Notes: generated by a model from the sequence alone, not told the origin. A DNA stretch of 64,000 bases from a virus (IMGVR_UViG_3300042564_000974:1-64000), one strand, 5' to 3'; shown: positions 1 to 6,953, counted from the stretch's first letter. Numbers and translations: made by a program.

Positions 1-34
1 AATAAGACTTGGGAAGACGCTCTGCCATAGCACC

Positions 35-280
35 TCAGTTGGGGGGCTTACGCCAGACAGATGGGCTGTGTGCCTCTTCAATCTCTTGGCGATGTTCATC
101 GTCCTCATAGAGGCGAACAATGTGCATGCATGGTGGTTCACCAGACACTTCTTCTTCCATCCACTCATCATCGGACATCGGAAGTCCATCATGGGTGTAG
201 CACACGGCTGGACCGCACCAGCCATTTTCCATTCCAATTTCCAACCATGTATCAAAATCAATATCCATGTCGTCAATCAT
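35..280 (-). CDS. Small acidic protein of unknown function
   Basis: An 81-aa acidic protein with no family I recognise. The reading frame stays open further upstream, but I chose the ATG at 280. It overlaps the stop of the preceding gene in the ATG-NN-TGA arrangement used repeatedly in this window, and the residues before it look like antisense of the neighbour. Visible features are an N-terminal run of Asp (MIDDMDIDFDTW), two cysteines in NGWCGPAVC, and a HIVRLYEDDEHR segment. It is the last gene of the leftmost minus-strand operon in view. Confidence 0.6.
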   Translation of the reverse strand: MIDDMDIDFDTWLEIGMENGWCGPAVCYTHDGLPMSDDEWMEEEVSGEPPCMHIVRLYEDDEHRQEIEEAHSPSVWRKPPN

Positions 281-749
281 TCCAGTGTCGTTCGGCTTTG
301 GCAAGGGCTTGTGCGTCAAGTTCTTTAGAGAGTTCATCCCATCCTCTGATAGTTCGTCCGTCAACCCATTCTGGTCTTGGGATGCTTGGGATAGAGACAA
401 GAAGGGATGTAATCCCTTCATGAACGGACTTAGCGACAGTGGAGGGGTCTGTGTCAACGAACCAGTCAATTCTTCCGTATCCTGCTTGGATACCACGAAT
501 ACGCTCCAGTTTGGCATCGGGAGATGTTTCATAAGTTAAATCAATCGCTCCTGCTTTATAGCCTTCACGCTTAAGCCACTCCATGAGTATAGGTGTTTTT
601 TTATCGTCAAGTCCGTGAGCAAGTACACAGATACGCCCTTCGTACATTGGAAACATCATGTTCCATAATTTTCGTCCTTCTTTTGTTGGTTGTCTAGCAC
701 CAAGTTCATCCCCAGGATGAGCAAGGACATCAAAACCAAAGACAATCAC
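273..749 (-). CDS. HAD-like phosphatase-fold protein, degenerate
   Basis: A 158-aa protein. The order of motifs recalls the HAD superfamily: a hydrophobic strand ending FGFDVLAHPGDE near the N-terminus, a central strand ICVLAHG followed by a helix, and a late VDTDPSTV motif resembling the acidic motif IV. The canonical DxDGT nucleophile loop is not intact, so catalysis is doubtful. HAD domains in phages are often linked to nucleotide or polynucleotide 5'/3' phosphate processing, which is only inferred here. It overlaps the upstream gene by four bases (ATGA), implying translational coupling. Confidence 0.45.
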   Translation of the reverse strand: MIVFGFDVLAHPGDELGARQPTKEGRKLWNMMFPMYEGRICVLAHGLDDKKTPILMEWLKREGYKAGAIDLTYETSPDAKLERIRGIQAGYGRIDWFVDTDPSTVAKSVHEGITSLLVSIPSIPRPEWVDGRTIRGWDELSKELDAQALAKAERHWND

Positions 750-1213
750 TTGTCGTACAAGCCCATTGCCTTGCGCTCAACATGAGCGACATGAGCGCCT
801 ACTGGACAGTACATACAGATGTACTGACGGTGTTCGGGTGGTACACCAGTCTTGCGTCCGATGGTCTTGGATTCATCACACCAGTCGGGGCAACCACCTT
901 CTGGACGATTGTGTTGGTTAAAGCACTTGAGAGCCTGAACCTTGAGGTCGTCTCGTGTCTCACGGATGTAGACATCTTGTTCTGCCAACTCACCCTTGAG
1001 CGCCGTTTCAACATCCAGTTTGCTGGCTGTCTCTGGGTCTACACGGTAGATGAGTGCACGGCAGTTGTCGGGGTCTTGTACCTGACCATTGTGTCTATCA
1101 CACAATTCAATTAACTCTTGGTCGTACTCAACAGGTCCGTCATATGGACGCATCTTGTACATAACTCCGTGTGTCTTACAAATAAGAATACGGTCAAAAC
1201 CTGTCTCAGCCAT
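746..1213 (-). CDS. Cysteine-rich, probably metal-binding protein
   Basis: A 155-aa protein with many Cys and His residues: CKTHG near the N-terminus, CDRHN, then CFNQHNRPEGGCPDWC and CMYCPVGAH in the second half. The spacing suggests zinc or an Fe-S cluster. It does not fit the WhiB order (Cys-x-CxxC-x-C), so I do not call it WhiB. The ATG at 1213 has a strong ribosome site, AAGGAG, six bases upstream, but that site lies inside a perfect 8-bp hairpin (1220-1242). Function is unknown; DNA binding or redox sensing would be guesses. Confidence 0.6.
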   Translation of the reverse strand: MAETGFDRILICKTHGVMYKMRPYDGPVEYDQELIELCDRHNGQVQDPDNCRALIYRVDPETASKLDVETALKGELAEQDVYIRETRDDLKVQALKCFNQHNRPEGGCPDWCDESKTIGRKTGVPPEHRQYICMYCPVGAHVAHVERKAMGLYDK

Positions 1214-1219
1214 TTGATA

Positions 1220-1242
1220 CTCCTTAGATAGTTACTAAGGAG
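1220..1242 (-). promoter_or_regulatory. Hairpin enclosing the ribosome site of the downstream gene
   Basis: A perfect 8-bp inverted repeat, CTCCTTAG / CTAAGGAG, with a 7-base loop lies between the genes ending at 1264 and starting at 1213. On the minus-strand transcript the 3' arm contains the AAGGAG ribosome site of the Cys-rich protein. No U tract follows, so sequestering of the ribosome site is a better reading than a terminator. Confidence 0.55.
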
Positions 1243-1263
1243 ACTATCACATGTTTTTGGTGG

Positions 1264-1479
1264 TTAGACGATGGGGGAATTATCTGCACGGACAGATTCA
1301 TCGTTGTGGATGATGTGTGCAAGGTTGCGTGCGTTGACAGGCGCATCGGGTCCATGGAATGTCCCGTAGTGGAGGTTGCGCTTGTAGACAGATGACTTCT
1401 GACCACTTGCATGGTGGTCAATCTTGATGTCCTTGCTTGAGTGTCCATAGGACTCAAGCCAAGGGTACATGCTTGCCAT
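1264..1479 (-). CDS. Small His-rich hypothetical protein
   Basis: A 71-aa protein rich in His and Ser (DIKIDHHASGQKSS, HYGTFHGP). It starts at an ATG that shares one base with the stop of the preceding gene (TAATG), typical of translational coupling. It is the last member of a run of short genes between 1.2 and 6.6 kb that I cannot assign. A competing open frame at 1224-1457 lacks such coupling and was discarded. Confidence 0.6.
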   Translation of the reverse strand: MASMYPWLESYGHSSKDIKIDHHASGQKSSVYKRNLHYGTFHGPDAPVNARNLAHIIHNDESVRADNSPIV

Positions 1480-1685
1480 TAGAGACCTGAATCAGCCAGT
1501 GGGTGGCGCTCAACGATGCTGTACAGTTCGCCCGTTGGGTACTGTGACTGCAACACATTCATGCGTGCCGTTGCCGATGTTGGGTCAACCTCTCCACCAC
1601 GGTCGGGTGTGAGTGACTTGTACTTGCCATCGGAAAGACCAAGACGAAGGTCTCGGTTCATTGAGCGTGAATCATTAACTGCCAT
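1479..1685 (-). CDS. Small hypothetical protein
   Basis: A 68-aa protein, coupled on both sides by one-base TAATG overlaps. The sequence is polar (DSRSMNRDLRLGL, DRGGEVDPTSATARM) with no recognised domain or membrane segment. The context of many short coupled genes suggests an accessory operon or minor virion proteins, but nothing decides between them. Confidence 0.6.
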   Translation of the reverse strand: MAVNDSRSMNRDLRLGLSDGKYKSLTPDRGGEVDPTSATARMNVLQSQYPTGELYSIVERHPLADSGL

Positions 1686-1930
1686 TACAACATTCCTTCA
1701 TTTGGATTGGGACGAGAACTAATTAAAACCATTGCGTGCCGTCTTGCATCTCTTTCAGCATTTTGACCTGCAAAATGACCACTCATTTTTTCTCCGTCAA
1801 ATACTTGAGAAACACCGCCGTTGTTATGATGGCGGATAGCAATGTTGAGATGTGGATGACCAACCCGTTCTAATGACCACGGGCTTCTTTCTGTTGTTTC
1901 CTCAACGGTTTTGTCTTTTTTGCGCAACAT
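1685..1930 (-). CDS. Small basic hypothetical protein
   Basis: An 81-aa protein with a basic N-terminus (MLRKKDKT) and several His residues (HPHLNIAIRHHNNGG). No family recognised. There is no ribosome site ahead of the ATG; instead a GGTAAAAT element sits nine bases upstream (1940-1945), so it may be transcribed with a very short leader. The downstream gene is coupled by TAATG. Confidence 0.6.
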   Translation of the reverse strand: MLRKKDKTVEETTERSPWSLERVGHPHLNIAIRHHNNGGVSQVFDGEKMSGHFAGQNAERDARRHAMVLISSRPNPNEGML

Positions 1931-1939
1931 AACAGAACT

Positions 1940-1945
1940 ATTTTA
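1940..1945 (-). promoter_or_regulatory. Candidate -10 element (TAAAAT), near-leaderless
   Basis: GGTAAAAT on the minus strand, nine bases before the ATG at 1930. It resembles the six-base-spaced elements elsewhere in the window but with three extra bases, so it is a weaker candidate. No -35 box is evident. Confidence 0.35.
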
Positions 1946-1948
1946 CCA

Positions 1949-2371
1949 CTAAGGAGTCCAGCCAGCGGCTGATGTGCGACTGAAAGCATCAGCGTCACTG
2001 TCAAATCCTGATTCCCTTGCTGAAGCCCTACGCCGTGCACGCAATTCTTCTGGAGAGATACCCAACCGTGATGCTGACTCCTCGTCAAATTCACGCCTCT
2101 TTCGGCGGTCAGACATACCTTGCTTTAGGCTTGCAACACCCTTAATAAGGTTGCCAGCGTTTGCAGGTACTTCCCAACGGGATTTCTTTGTATCTACATA
2201 ATCGGGTGTTGAGCCATAATCACGATTAAGACTGACATTAGGAGAATCAAACTTTACTTGAGATACCGCAGGGGGCTTTGGCTCACTCCATGTAGTTGGT
2301 TGAACGCCAAGCGTTTCTGGGACACCAATACCTTGCTGGTACCGACCGTTGCGCATTCTTCCTTGTGTCAT
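1949..2371 (-). CDS. Hypothetical protein with Arg-rich helical C-terminal half
   Basis: About 140 aa. The start at 2371 is preferred over 2377 because it gives a four-base ATGA overlap with the preceding stop. The N-terminal half is Gly/Pro/Gln-rich and probably disordered. The C-terminal half has a charged helical region (SDRRKRREFDEESASRLG, PEELRARRRASARE). No known domain. Charge and disorder are compatible with a nucleic-acid or virion-associated role. Confidence 0.55.
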   Translation of the reverse strand: MTQGRMRNGRYQQGIGVPETLGVQPTTWSEPKPPAVSQVKFDSPNVSLNRDYGSTPDYVDTKKSRWEVPANAGNLIKGVASLKQGMSDRRKRREFDEESASRLGISPEELRARRRASARESGFDSDADAFSRTSAAGWTP

Positions 2372-2676
2372 GACCACAATCCTTGCATTGAGTATCGGCT
2401 AGAACCTGAGAAATTGTCTTCCATAAAACCATTACGGAACATCACGGGTGCACCTGACACCCATGAACGGTATGTCGGGAATGCACGGTCAATTGTGAGG
2501 GCGTCTGCAACACCCATCTCCTGCTTAGACATCCCTCTAGACTCTGGAAACAATTGTTGTGGCACCACAGGACGAATCGCCCGAATATCTTCGGGTGTAG
2601 AGATTGCACTCTGTAGAGCCATGTCTACGAGCATCTCTTGTCGTGACTGCCACGGCTTAGAAGGGTACTGAGCCAT
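2368..2676 (-). CDS. Hypothetical protein
   Basis: A 102-aa protein starting MAQYPSKPWQSRQEM, with IRPVVPQQLFPESRGM in the middle and an aromatic, Ser-rich end. It is coupled to the preceding zinc-ribbon gene by TAATG and to the following gene by ATGA. No family recognised. Confidence 0.6.
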   Translation of the reverse strand: MAQYPSKPWQSRQEMLVDMALQSAISTPEDIRAIRPVVPQQLFPESRGMSKQEMGVADALTIDRAFPTYRSWVSGAPVMFRNGFMEDNFSGSSRYSMQGLWS

Positions 2677-2927
2677 TACTTACAGTCGGCGCAAGAACCA
2701 GAACCCTTGGGGGTGTTGGTACCACAGTTAGCGCATGATTCCATTTCAGGGCGCTGAATACCACCAGCAGGGGCGTTATCCATATTCATGCGTTCACCTG
2801 TCTTTGGGTGAATGTATGGACCATTCATGCTCTCAAGTTCTTTCATTGACATGGGTTTTGGTGCTTTAAAGAACCTAGCCCTATCAACACGACCATCTCC
2901 TGGTTTTCTACCTATTCCACGAGGCAT
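2676..2927 (-). CDS. Small protein with C-terminal zinc ribbon
   Basis: An 83-aa protein. The basic N-terminus (MPRGIGRKPGDGRVDRARFF) is followed by a linker, and the protein ends in CANCGTNTPKGSGSCADCK, a paired CxxC-x10-CxxC zinc ribbon. Such short ribbons usually mediate nucleic-acid or protein contacts. It is coupled on both sides through TAATG junctions. Specific function unknown. Confidence 0.6.
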   Translation of the reverse strand: MPRGIGRKPGDGRVDRARFFKAPKPMSMKELESMNGPYIHPKTGERMNMDNAPAGGIQRPEMESCANCGTNTPKGSGSCADCK

Positions 2928-3211
2928 TACTTATCTTCCTTGTCTAAGCCAAACTCTTTTAATGTTTCAGGAGAGAAAGTAGCAACCTCTGTGTTGAGGT
3001 ATGGAGCCTTAGAAGGGTCATCCATCCATTCTCGTGCACTGTCCTGTGCTGGGTACATGTCAAGGTTTGGTGGCTGTTCTGAACCATCTCCCTGTGTACG
3101 AATCATGTCGTTTGCTGAAGTAGCAAGTGAATGACCAAGTCGTGCAACATGTGCAAAGTTACCCAAACCAATCATGGATGGATACTTTGAGGGGTCTTGC
3201 TGACGAGGCAT
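2927..3211 (-). CDS. Hypothetical protein
   Basis: A 94-aa polar protein (MPRQQDPSKYPSMIGLGNF at the start, FGLDKEDK at the end) with one amphipathic stretch, FAHVARLGHSLATSAND. It shares one base with each neighbour (TAATG). No recognised domain. Confidence 0.6.
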   Translation of the reverse strand: MPRQQDPSKYPSMIGLGNFAHVARLGHSLATSANDMIRTQGDGSEQPPNLDMYPAQDSAREWMDDPSKAPYLNTEVATFSPETLKEFGLDKEDK

Positions 3212-3540
3212 TAACGGACACCACCACGGATGGCGTTACCAATTTCATCGGCGTATGGACCGACATCCATGCCACGGTCACGGTCTTTGCGGTACTGGTT
3301 GATGAGGTCTTGACCCTTGTACTCGTCAATCTCTTCTGGGTAATCTCCGCCCTCAAAGTGACGCTCGTATGCCTCATTGTCTGCATACAAAGGTGAGTTT
3401 GTGCTCACCTCGTCAAATGCATTCTGCAAAGGCTGGATGGCTGTCTCATTAATCCAGTCAGCCAAACGAGCCGCAATTCGTGGGGTATCACGGTGCACAG
3501 AGCGACCTCCGTGATTGCGTGTATCCATTCCTTTAGGCAT
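3211..3540 (-). CDS. Hypothetical protein
   Basis: A 109-aa protein with a central helical region (RIAARLADWINETAIQPL) and acidic/aromatic segments (YERHFEGGDYPEEIDEYKG). The ATG at 3540 is preceded by GAGGAG about nine bases upstream. Function unknown. It heads the TAATG-coupled block running down to 2676. Confidence 0.6.
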   Translation of the reverse strand: MPKGMDTRNHGGRSVHRDTPRIAARLADWINETAIQPLQNAFDEVSTNSPLYADNEAYERHFEGGDYPEEIDEYKGQDLINQYRKDRDRGMDVGPYADEIGNAIRGGVR

Positions 3541-3541
3541 T

Positions 3542-3805
3542 TTAGTTTTCTCCTCTTACTCGGCGGTCTTGTACATCTTCTTCGGTGCGCTCATAGTCGG
3601 ACGGAAGTCCAACACGGCTCTGAAGAGGACGGCGTGTGCGGTCTGCTGGACCGACTGCTTCATCGTAGTCTGATTGCTCTGGGTCATAGTTGATACCCAT
3701 GAGACCAGCGTTACGCTGTGCGAGCATTTCCTGCTGTGCAATCATCTGATTGCGCATGTTGATATATGGGTCTGCGATAGGACGCATTCTTTCGTTATGT
3801 GCCAT
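3542..3805 (-). CDS. Small protein with MAxNE..R.IADPY N-terminus (paralogue 1)
   Basis: An 87-aa protein. Its first residues, MAHNERMRPIADPY, match those of the neighbouring 145-aa protein (MAYNEKGRFIADPY), so the two are probably related by duplication or share a docking or packaging peptide. The remainder is Gln- and Arg-rich (NQMIAQQEMLAQRN, ADRTRRPLQSR) and probably disordered. It is joined to its neighbour by TAATG. Confidence 0.6.
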   Translation of the reverse strand: MAHNERMRPIADPYINMRNQMIAQQEMLAQRNAGLMGINYDPEQSDYDEAVGPADRTRRPLQSRVGLPSDYERTEEDVQDRRVRGEN

Positions 3806-4242
3806 TAGTCTTCCTCATCTTCCTTATAGACTTTGTAGTCACGGCGCATTGGCTTAAAGACTGTGACACCATGACCTGATTCTTGGAATGCCTGAATACC
3901 TGCGTCAACTGGAATAGACGAACCACCTTGTCCGTACAAGGTATCTTTACTACCCTCTGGCATAAGGTCTGCATCGGTGAATGTATCGTAGGCATAGCCA
4001 TCGTCATCTCGTTCAAAACCTTGTTGCATATTGCTACGACCTTCAAGATGTGGAGCATCCCCACTTGGCAGGTCCATATCTTCACGAATCTGCTGTGCTA
4101 AGTCACGAGGACCTCGTGCTTCATTTCGCACATCGGTTGCTTGACGATATACAGAAGTGAGACGCTCTGTAATGTCGTTACGGTATTTCCTAGTAGTTAA
4201 ATAAGGGTCTGCAATAAAGCGACCTTTTTCGTTATATGCCAT
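3805..4242 (-). CDS. Protein with MAxNE..R.IADPY N-terminus (paralogue 2)
   Basis: A 145-aa protein. The N-terminal MAYNEKGRFIADPY parallels the next gene in the operon. Then follow a charged helix (ITERLTSVYRQATDVRNEARG), an acidic middle and a short basic/acidic end (RRDYKVYKEDEED). No catalytic motif visible. The shared N-terminus of two adjacent proteins suggests a common partner, such as a virion component. Confidence 0.6.
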   Translation of the reverse strand: MAYNEKGRFIADPYLTTRKYRNDITERLTSVYRQATDVRNEARGPRDLAQQIREDMDLPSGDAPHLEGRSNMQQGFERDDDGYAYDTFTDADLMPEGSKDTLYGQGGSSIPVDAGIQAFQESGHGVTVFKPMRRDYKVYKEDEED

Positions 4243-4249
4243 TAGAAAC

Positions 4250-4609
4250 TCACTTTACTTTCTCAGGGATTGGGAGTGATAGTGCCATACCACCTGAAGG
4301 TGACTTTGGTGGCTTCTTACTGTTGCGAAGAATTGACGAACCGCCTTCATCCTTTGGAGGATTGTCCCGAAAGGAGTTGCTGTCAGCCCCTTTAGGCTCT
4401 CTTGCGTAGTAATCACCTTCAGGCTCAGAATTAGGCTTTTCAAGGGTGTACTTTTTATTTGCGCCTGTTTGAGTGAACTCGCCTTTTTCGTCTTCTCCAC
4501 TCCATGACTGGAGGCGAAGTTCTGGAGTAAGTCGGGGGTGTTGTTGACCCGCAACGGCAGATGCGCCACTATGGGGTTTTCTATATTCTCCGCCAAAACG
4601 ATTTGCCAT
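4250..4609 (-). CDS. Disordered hypothetical protein, leaderless start
   Basis: A 119-aa hydrophilic protein, rich in Gly, Ser, Pro and Lys (SKKPPKSPSGG near the end), probably unstructured. The ATG at 4609 lacks a ribosome site. A GTAAAAT -10-like element lies exactly six bases upstream, as at six other starts in the window, so a leaderless transcript is likely. No homologous family recognised. Confidence 0.55.
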   Translation of the reverse strand: MANRFGGEYRKPHSGASAVAGQQHPRLTPELRLQSWSGEDEKGEFTQTGANKKYTLEKPNSEPEGDYYAREPKGADSNSFRDNPPKDEGGSSILRNSKKPPKSPSGGMALSLPIPEKVK

Positions 4610-4615
4610 ACAGAT

Positions 4616-4621
4616 ATTTTA
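4616..4621 (-). promoter_or_regulatory. Candidate leaderless promoter -10 (TAAAAT)
   Basis: Minus-strand GTAAAAT followed by six bases and the ATG at 4609. This spacing would put the transcription start at or next to the ATG. No ribosome site is present and no clear -35 was found. Confidence 0.5.
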
Positions 4622-4627
4622 CTTCAT

Positions 4628-5125
4628 TTAACGCCAGCGTGGAGCGAGAGTTTTTAATTGACTTCTACGCTGAGGGCTAATCTGTTGAGCCTGACCCTCT
4701 TCATTACCACGGGGGATACCACGGGGACCGACCTTGCCGTCATTGGTGAGGCGCACAGGCTCTGCCCCAACTGGAGCAAACTTGAGACCCTGAGCCTCAT
4801 ACTGGAGACCTGTGTACTTGCCAAACTCTTCAGGCCAAAAGTAATCACCTGTATTGATTCTTTCACCTTTGTGAACGCCACGGCTGTACTGGCGAGCGTT
4901 CATACGGCTCAGAGTGCCGAGAACCTTGTCTTGTCGGCGGTTAGACGACATTGTTCCGAGGTAACCATCAGGGTAGGCGGTGTCTACTGAGGTGCGGTTA
5001 CCCGACATGAGTTGGTCTTTAGACGAACGGTAGTACGGAGATGGACCATAACCATTTGTAGGGTCAGAGTTTGGTGCAGAGGATGCGTTACCCCATGTAC
5101 CAAATGATGGTGTCTGTTGTGCCAT
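4628..5125 (-). CDS. Hypothetical protein, Tyr/Gly-rich
   Basis: A 165-aa protein. The N-terminal third is low-complexity (Ser, Asn, Gly, Tyr). The centre contains MNARQYSRGVHKGERINTGD and an aromatic stretch DYFWPEEFGKYTGLQY; the end is basic (PQRRSQLKTLAPRWR). No known domain. It is joined to the 49-aa gene upstream by TAATG. Context and composition would fit a minor virion protein. Confidence 0.55.
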   Translation of the reverse strand: MAQQTPSFGTWGNASSAPNSDPTNGYGPSPYYRSSKDQLMSGNRTSVDTAYPDGYLGTMSSNRRQDKVLGTLSRMNARQYSRGVHKGERINTGDYFWPEEFGKYTGLQYEAQGLKFAPVGAEPVRLTNDGKVGPRGIPRGNEEGQAQQISPQRRSQLKTLAPRWR

Positions 5126-5274
5126 TACATCATCCCGCCTGCTGAAAATCCGCCTATGAAGCCACCTTGACCATTGCCAGTTGGCTCAACAGGACGGGCA
5201 GAGCGTTCCTTTGCTTTCTTTCGTACATATCGTTGTTGTGTACGGGACTTTGAGCGTGGGTGTTTAGTAGTCAT
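5125..5274 (-). CDS. Very small basic protein (49 aa)
   Basis: A 49-aa open frame, easily missed because of its size: a basic N-terminal half (MTTKHPRSKSRTQQRYVRKK) followed by a Gly-rich end (GGFIGGFSAGGMM). It starts within the last codons of the preceding gene (11-base overlap) and ends with a TAATG junction to the next, so both borders fit the local coupling pattern. The charge suggests nucleic-acid binding. Confidence 0.55.
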   Translation of the reverse strand: MTTKHPRSKSRTQQRYVRKKAKERSARPVEPTGNGQGGFIGGFSAGGMM

Positions 5275-5536
5275 CACCATTATAGAAAGATTCTGTAATG
5301 TCTTCTGAGCCTTTTTCTGGTTGGTACTTGTTCAAACTTCCACCCTCAAACATGTTGGGTTGGTTCTTGATAGTTCCCCAGTGTGCGCCACCTGCGCTGA
5401 CAATGTGCATGTCACCTTGTTGGTTTCGGAATACACGACCACCCTGTTCAACCATACGCATAGCCTCGCCACCCCAGTTGGGTTGTTTGGATTGACCTTG
5501 TGGTCGGAATACAGGTTGACCTTTAAAGGAAGGCAT
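5264..5536 (-). CDS. Small hypothetical protein, MPxFxG type (1)
   Basis: A 90-aa protein beginning MPSFKGQPVFRPQGQ; the neighbour upstream begins MPLFRGMRVNRN, so the pair share a short N-terminal motif. A compact middle (GGRVFRNQQGDMHIVSAGG) could be a small beta unit. Function unknown. Confidence 0.55.
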   Translation of the reverse strand: MPSFKGQPVFRPQGQSKQPNWGGEAMRMVEQGGRVFRNQQGDMHIVSAGGAHWGTIKNQPNMFEGGSLNKYQPEKGSEDITESFYNGDDY

Positions 5537-5538
5537 GG

Positions 5539-5910
5539 TTAGTACTGCTGTCTCCAGATATCACCTTTTGGTGCATTTGCTTTGATGTCTGAGTCAATAC
5601 CACCCATGATGCCCTTCCACTCTTCTGCCTGCTTAGCATGGTGTTCACGGGTCTTTGGGTCTGGCGAGTTAGTAGCACGCTCCATATGCATATCATACAG
5701 TTGCTTAGACGACTCATATCCTTGACCTAATTCGTTACCACGCTTAACTGTTTGTGGATTGTTTGGCTTTGGTGCAAAACGAGCATTTGGGTTAGGGCGA
5801 GGTGGCTGGAGAGTACCTTTAGATGCGTAGGCATCAAATGGATGTGGCGCTCTAGGAGCGCTGTTTGAATTGTTATTGCGGTTTACTCGCATTCCTCTAA
5901 AAAGTGGCAT
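5539..5910 (-). CDS. Hypothetical protein, MPxFxG type (2)
   Basis: A 123-aa protein. It has an Asn/Pro-rich N-terminal half and a helical C-terminal half (DMHMERATNSPDPKTREHH, KQAEEWKGIMGGIDSDI). AGGAG lies about seven bases upstream of the ATG at 5910. No domain recognised. It shares the MPxFxG opening with the next gene. Confidence 0.55.
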   Translation of the reverse strand: MPLFRGMRVNRNNNSNSAPRAPHPFDAYASKGTLQPPRPNPNARFAPKPNNPQTVKRGNELGQGYESSKQLYDMHMERATNSPDPKTREHHAKQAEEWKGIMGGIDSDIKANAPKGDIWRQQY

Positions 5911-5912
5911 TT

Positions 5913-6272
5913 CTATTCTCCTGACTTACGCTCAAAGCGAGATGGGGCACTGAGATGACCATGTTCCATATACCGTGAAACGGCAGTGGAAGGGTGCATT
6001 CGGTGTTGTTGGATAAAACCACCAATGGCGGTTTCAAACTTCTTACCACGCTTACCAAATGCGCCAGACATAATCTGTTCTGCATGCTTGGCGGTGGCGT
6101 AATCTGCTCCTGCAATACGACCAGCAATACCCGTCTCTGGGCTACGAAGGTTTGACCATGCACGCTCTTCTCGCCGTGTCTGACGCTTGGTCATTGCTGG
6201 GCGTTCAGGCTCGTTGCTAGAAAGGTTAATTACTTTTCGTCCATCACGGACTTCATATGAATCAGTGCTCAT
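5913..6272 (-). CDS. Hypothetical basic protein
   Basis: 119 aa from the ATG at 6272; a GTG at 6284 would add four residues. Basic N-terminal part (MTKRQTRREERAW), then RIAGADYATAKHAEQIMSG and a short His-rich region. The KHAEQ.M motif also occurs in the protein at 49232-49633, which may hint at a shared role, but the match is short. No family recognised. Confidence 0.55.
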   Translation of the reverse strand: MSTDSYEVRDGRKVINLSSNEPERPAMTKRQTRREERAWSNLRSPETGIAGRIAGADYATAKHAEQIMSGAFGKRGKKFETAIGGFIQQHRMHPSTAVSRYMEHGHLSAPSRFERKSGE

Positions 6273-6277
6273 CTTAG

Positions 6278-6619
6278 TTACCACCGTGCCGTTTCGTTTT
6301 CAACAAAGGAATTTGGCGAAGGAGAAGGAGCAGGCGGGAACTGTGAACTACTGACACTGTGACCATTGCTCTCAGTAGAACGAGTTACCAATTTATTTAC
6401 AGCGTAGTTTTTTGCAGAAGATTTAAGAAAATTTCCTGCAATTGCTCTACCACCAGTAGCGGCGGCTGCTCCACCAGCAGTAGCACCACCAGCGGCGGCT
6501 GCTCCGCCAGCAGCGGCTCCGCCAGCAGTAGCGGCTCCTGCGGCTGTAGCGCCAGTAGCGGCGGCTCCGCCAGCGGCGGCACTTCCTCCTAATGCGGCTA
6601 ATATTGCTGGTAAAGGCAT
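6278..6619 (-). CDS. Ala/Gly low-complexity protein
   Basis: A 113-aa protein. Residues of about 8-60 are nearly all Ala, Gly and Thr, forming a flexible or hydrophobic segment. The C-terminal part is Ser/Pro/Asn-rich (SQFPPAPSPSPNSF). The ATG at 6619 has AAGGAG four bases upstream. The low-complexity tract is encoded by repeated GCN/GGN codons (about 6440-6600) and could vary in length. Such tracts occur in membrane-interacting or structural peptides; no function assigned. Confidence 0.55.
   Translation of the reverse strand: MPLPAILAALGGSAAAGGAAATGATAAGAATAGGAAAGGAAAAGGATAGGAAAATGGRAIAGNFLKSSAKNYAVNKLVTRSTESNGHSVSSSQFPPAPSPSPNSFVENETARW
6440..6600. repeat. GCN/GGN codon-repeat tract
   Basis: A run of imperfect short repeats (variants of GGCGGCTCCGCC and CAGTAGCACCACC) encoding the Ala/Gly/Thr tract of the gene at 6278-6619. 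Replication slippage could alter its length. Confidence 0.6.
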
Positions 6620-6627
6620 AGGTCTCC

Positions 6628-6918
6628 TTATTTAATCTGTGGTTTTAATGATATCGCAGAAATAGTTTCACCGTTTTCACCCACAATGTCATCAAAACCA
6701 ATGACAAATGACAAGTCAATGCCACGGGGTGCAACAAACCCACGGGCAATAGCGGCTGCTTTTACAGCCTGATTGACTGCTGATGCGCCAATAGCACGCA
6801 TCTTTGGTGTCTGTCCTGCATTAATGGCACGAGCCATAATTGAGCCTACAGACTGTGGATTACTGGAACCAGAGACCTTTAAGACATCGTCAATAGGGGT
6901 ATTTAGTTCTTGTGACAT
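6628..6918 (-). CDS. spoVS: SpoVS-family (Alba-like) DNA-binding protein
   Basis: A 96-aa protein matching the stage V sporulation protein S family along most of its length: VLKVSGSSNPQSVGSIMARA, then an AIGASAVNQAVKAAAIARG core and FVAPRGIDLSF. The family is about 86 aa with an Alba-like fold. In Bacillus it affects late sporulation and septation, and relatives bind nucleic acid. AAGGAG precedes the ATG, and a TAAAAT element (6948-6953) may start a short leader. In a phage it could act on the host nucleoid or gene expression; that role is inference. Confidence 0.85.
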   Translation of the reverse strand: MSQELNTPIDDVLKVSGSSNPQSVGSIMARAINAGQTPKMRAIGASAVNQAVKAAAIARGFVAPRGIDLSFVIGFDDIVGENGETISAISLKPQIK

Positions 6919-6947
6919 AGTGGGAACTCCTTGTAGTTGTTTCCCCT

Positions 6948-6953
6948 ATTTTA
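6948..6953 (-). promoter_or_regulatory. Candidate -10 (TAAAAT) ahead of the SpoVS gene
   Basis: Minus-strand TAAAAT about 30 bases before the ATG at 6918, overlapping the stop of the upstream nuclease gene. With initiation about seven bases downstream it would give a leader of roughly 20 bases carrying the AAGGAG ribosome site. Confidence 0.35.

Noticed and set aside
746-1213. WhiB-like regulator
   Set aside because: The Cys order and spacing do not match WhiB, and the G[VI]WGG turn is missing.
1224-1457. Ser/Thr/His-rich minus-strand frame
   Set aside because: It is out of frame with the coupled gene at 1264-1479 and has biased composition typical of a shadow frame.
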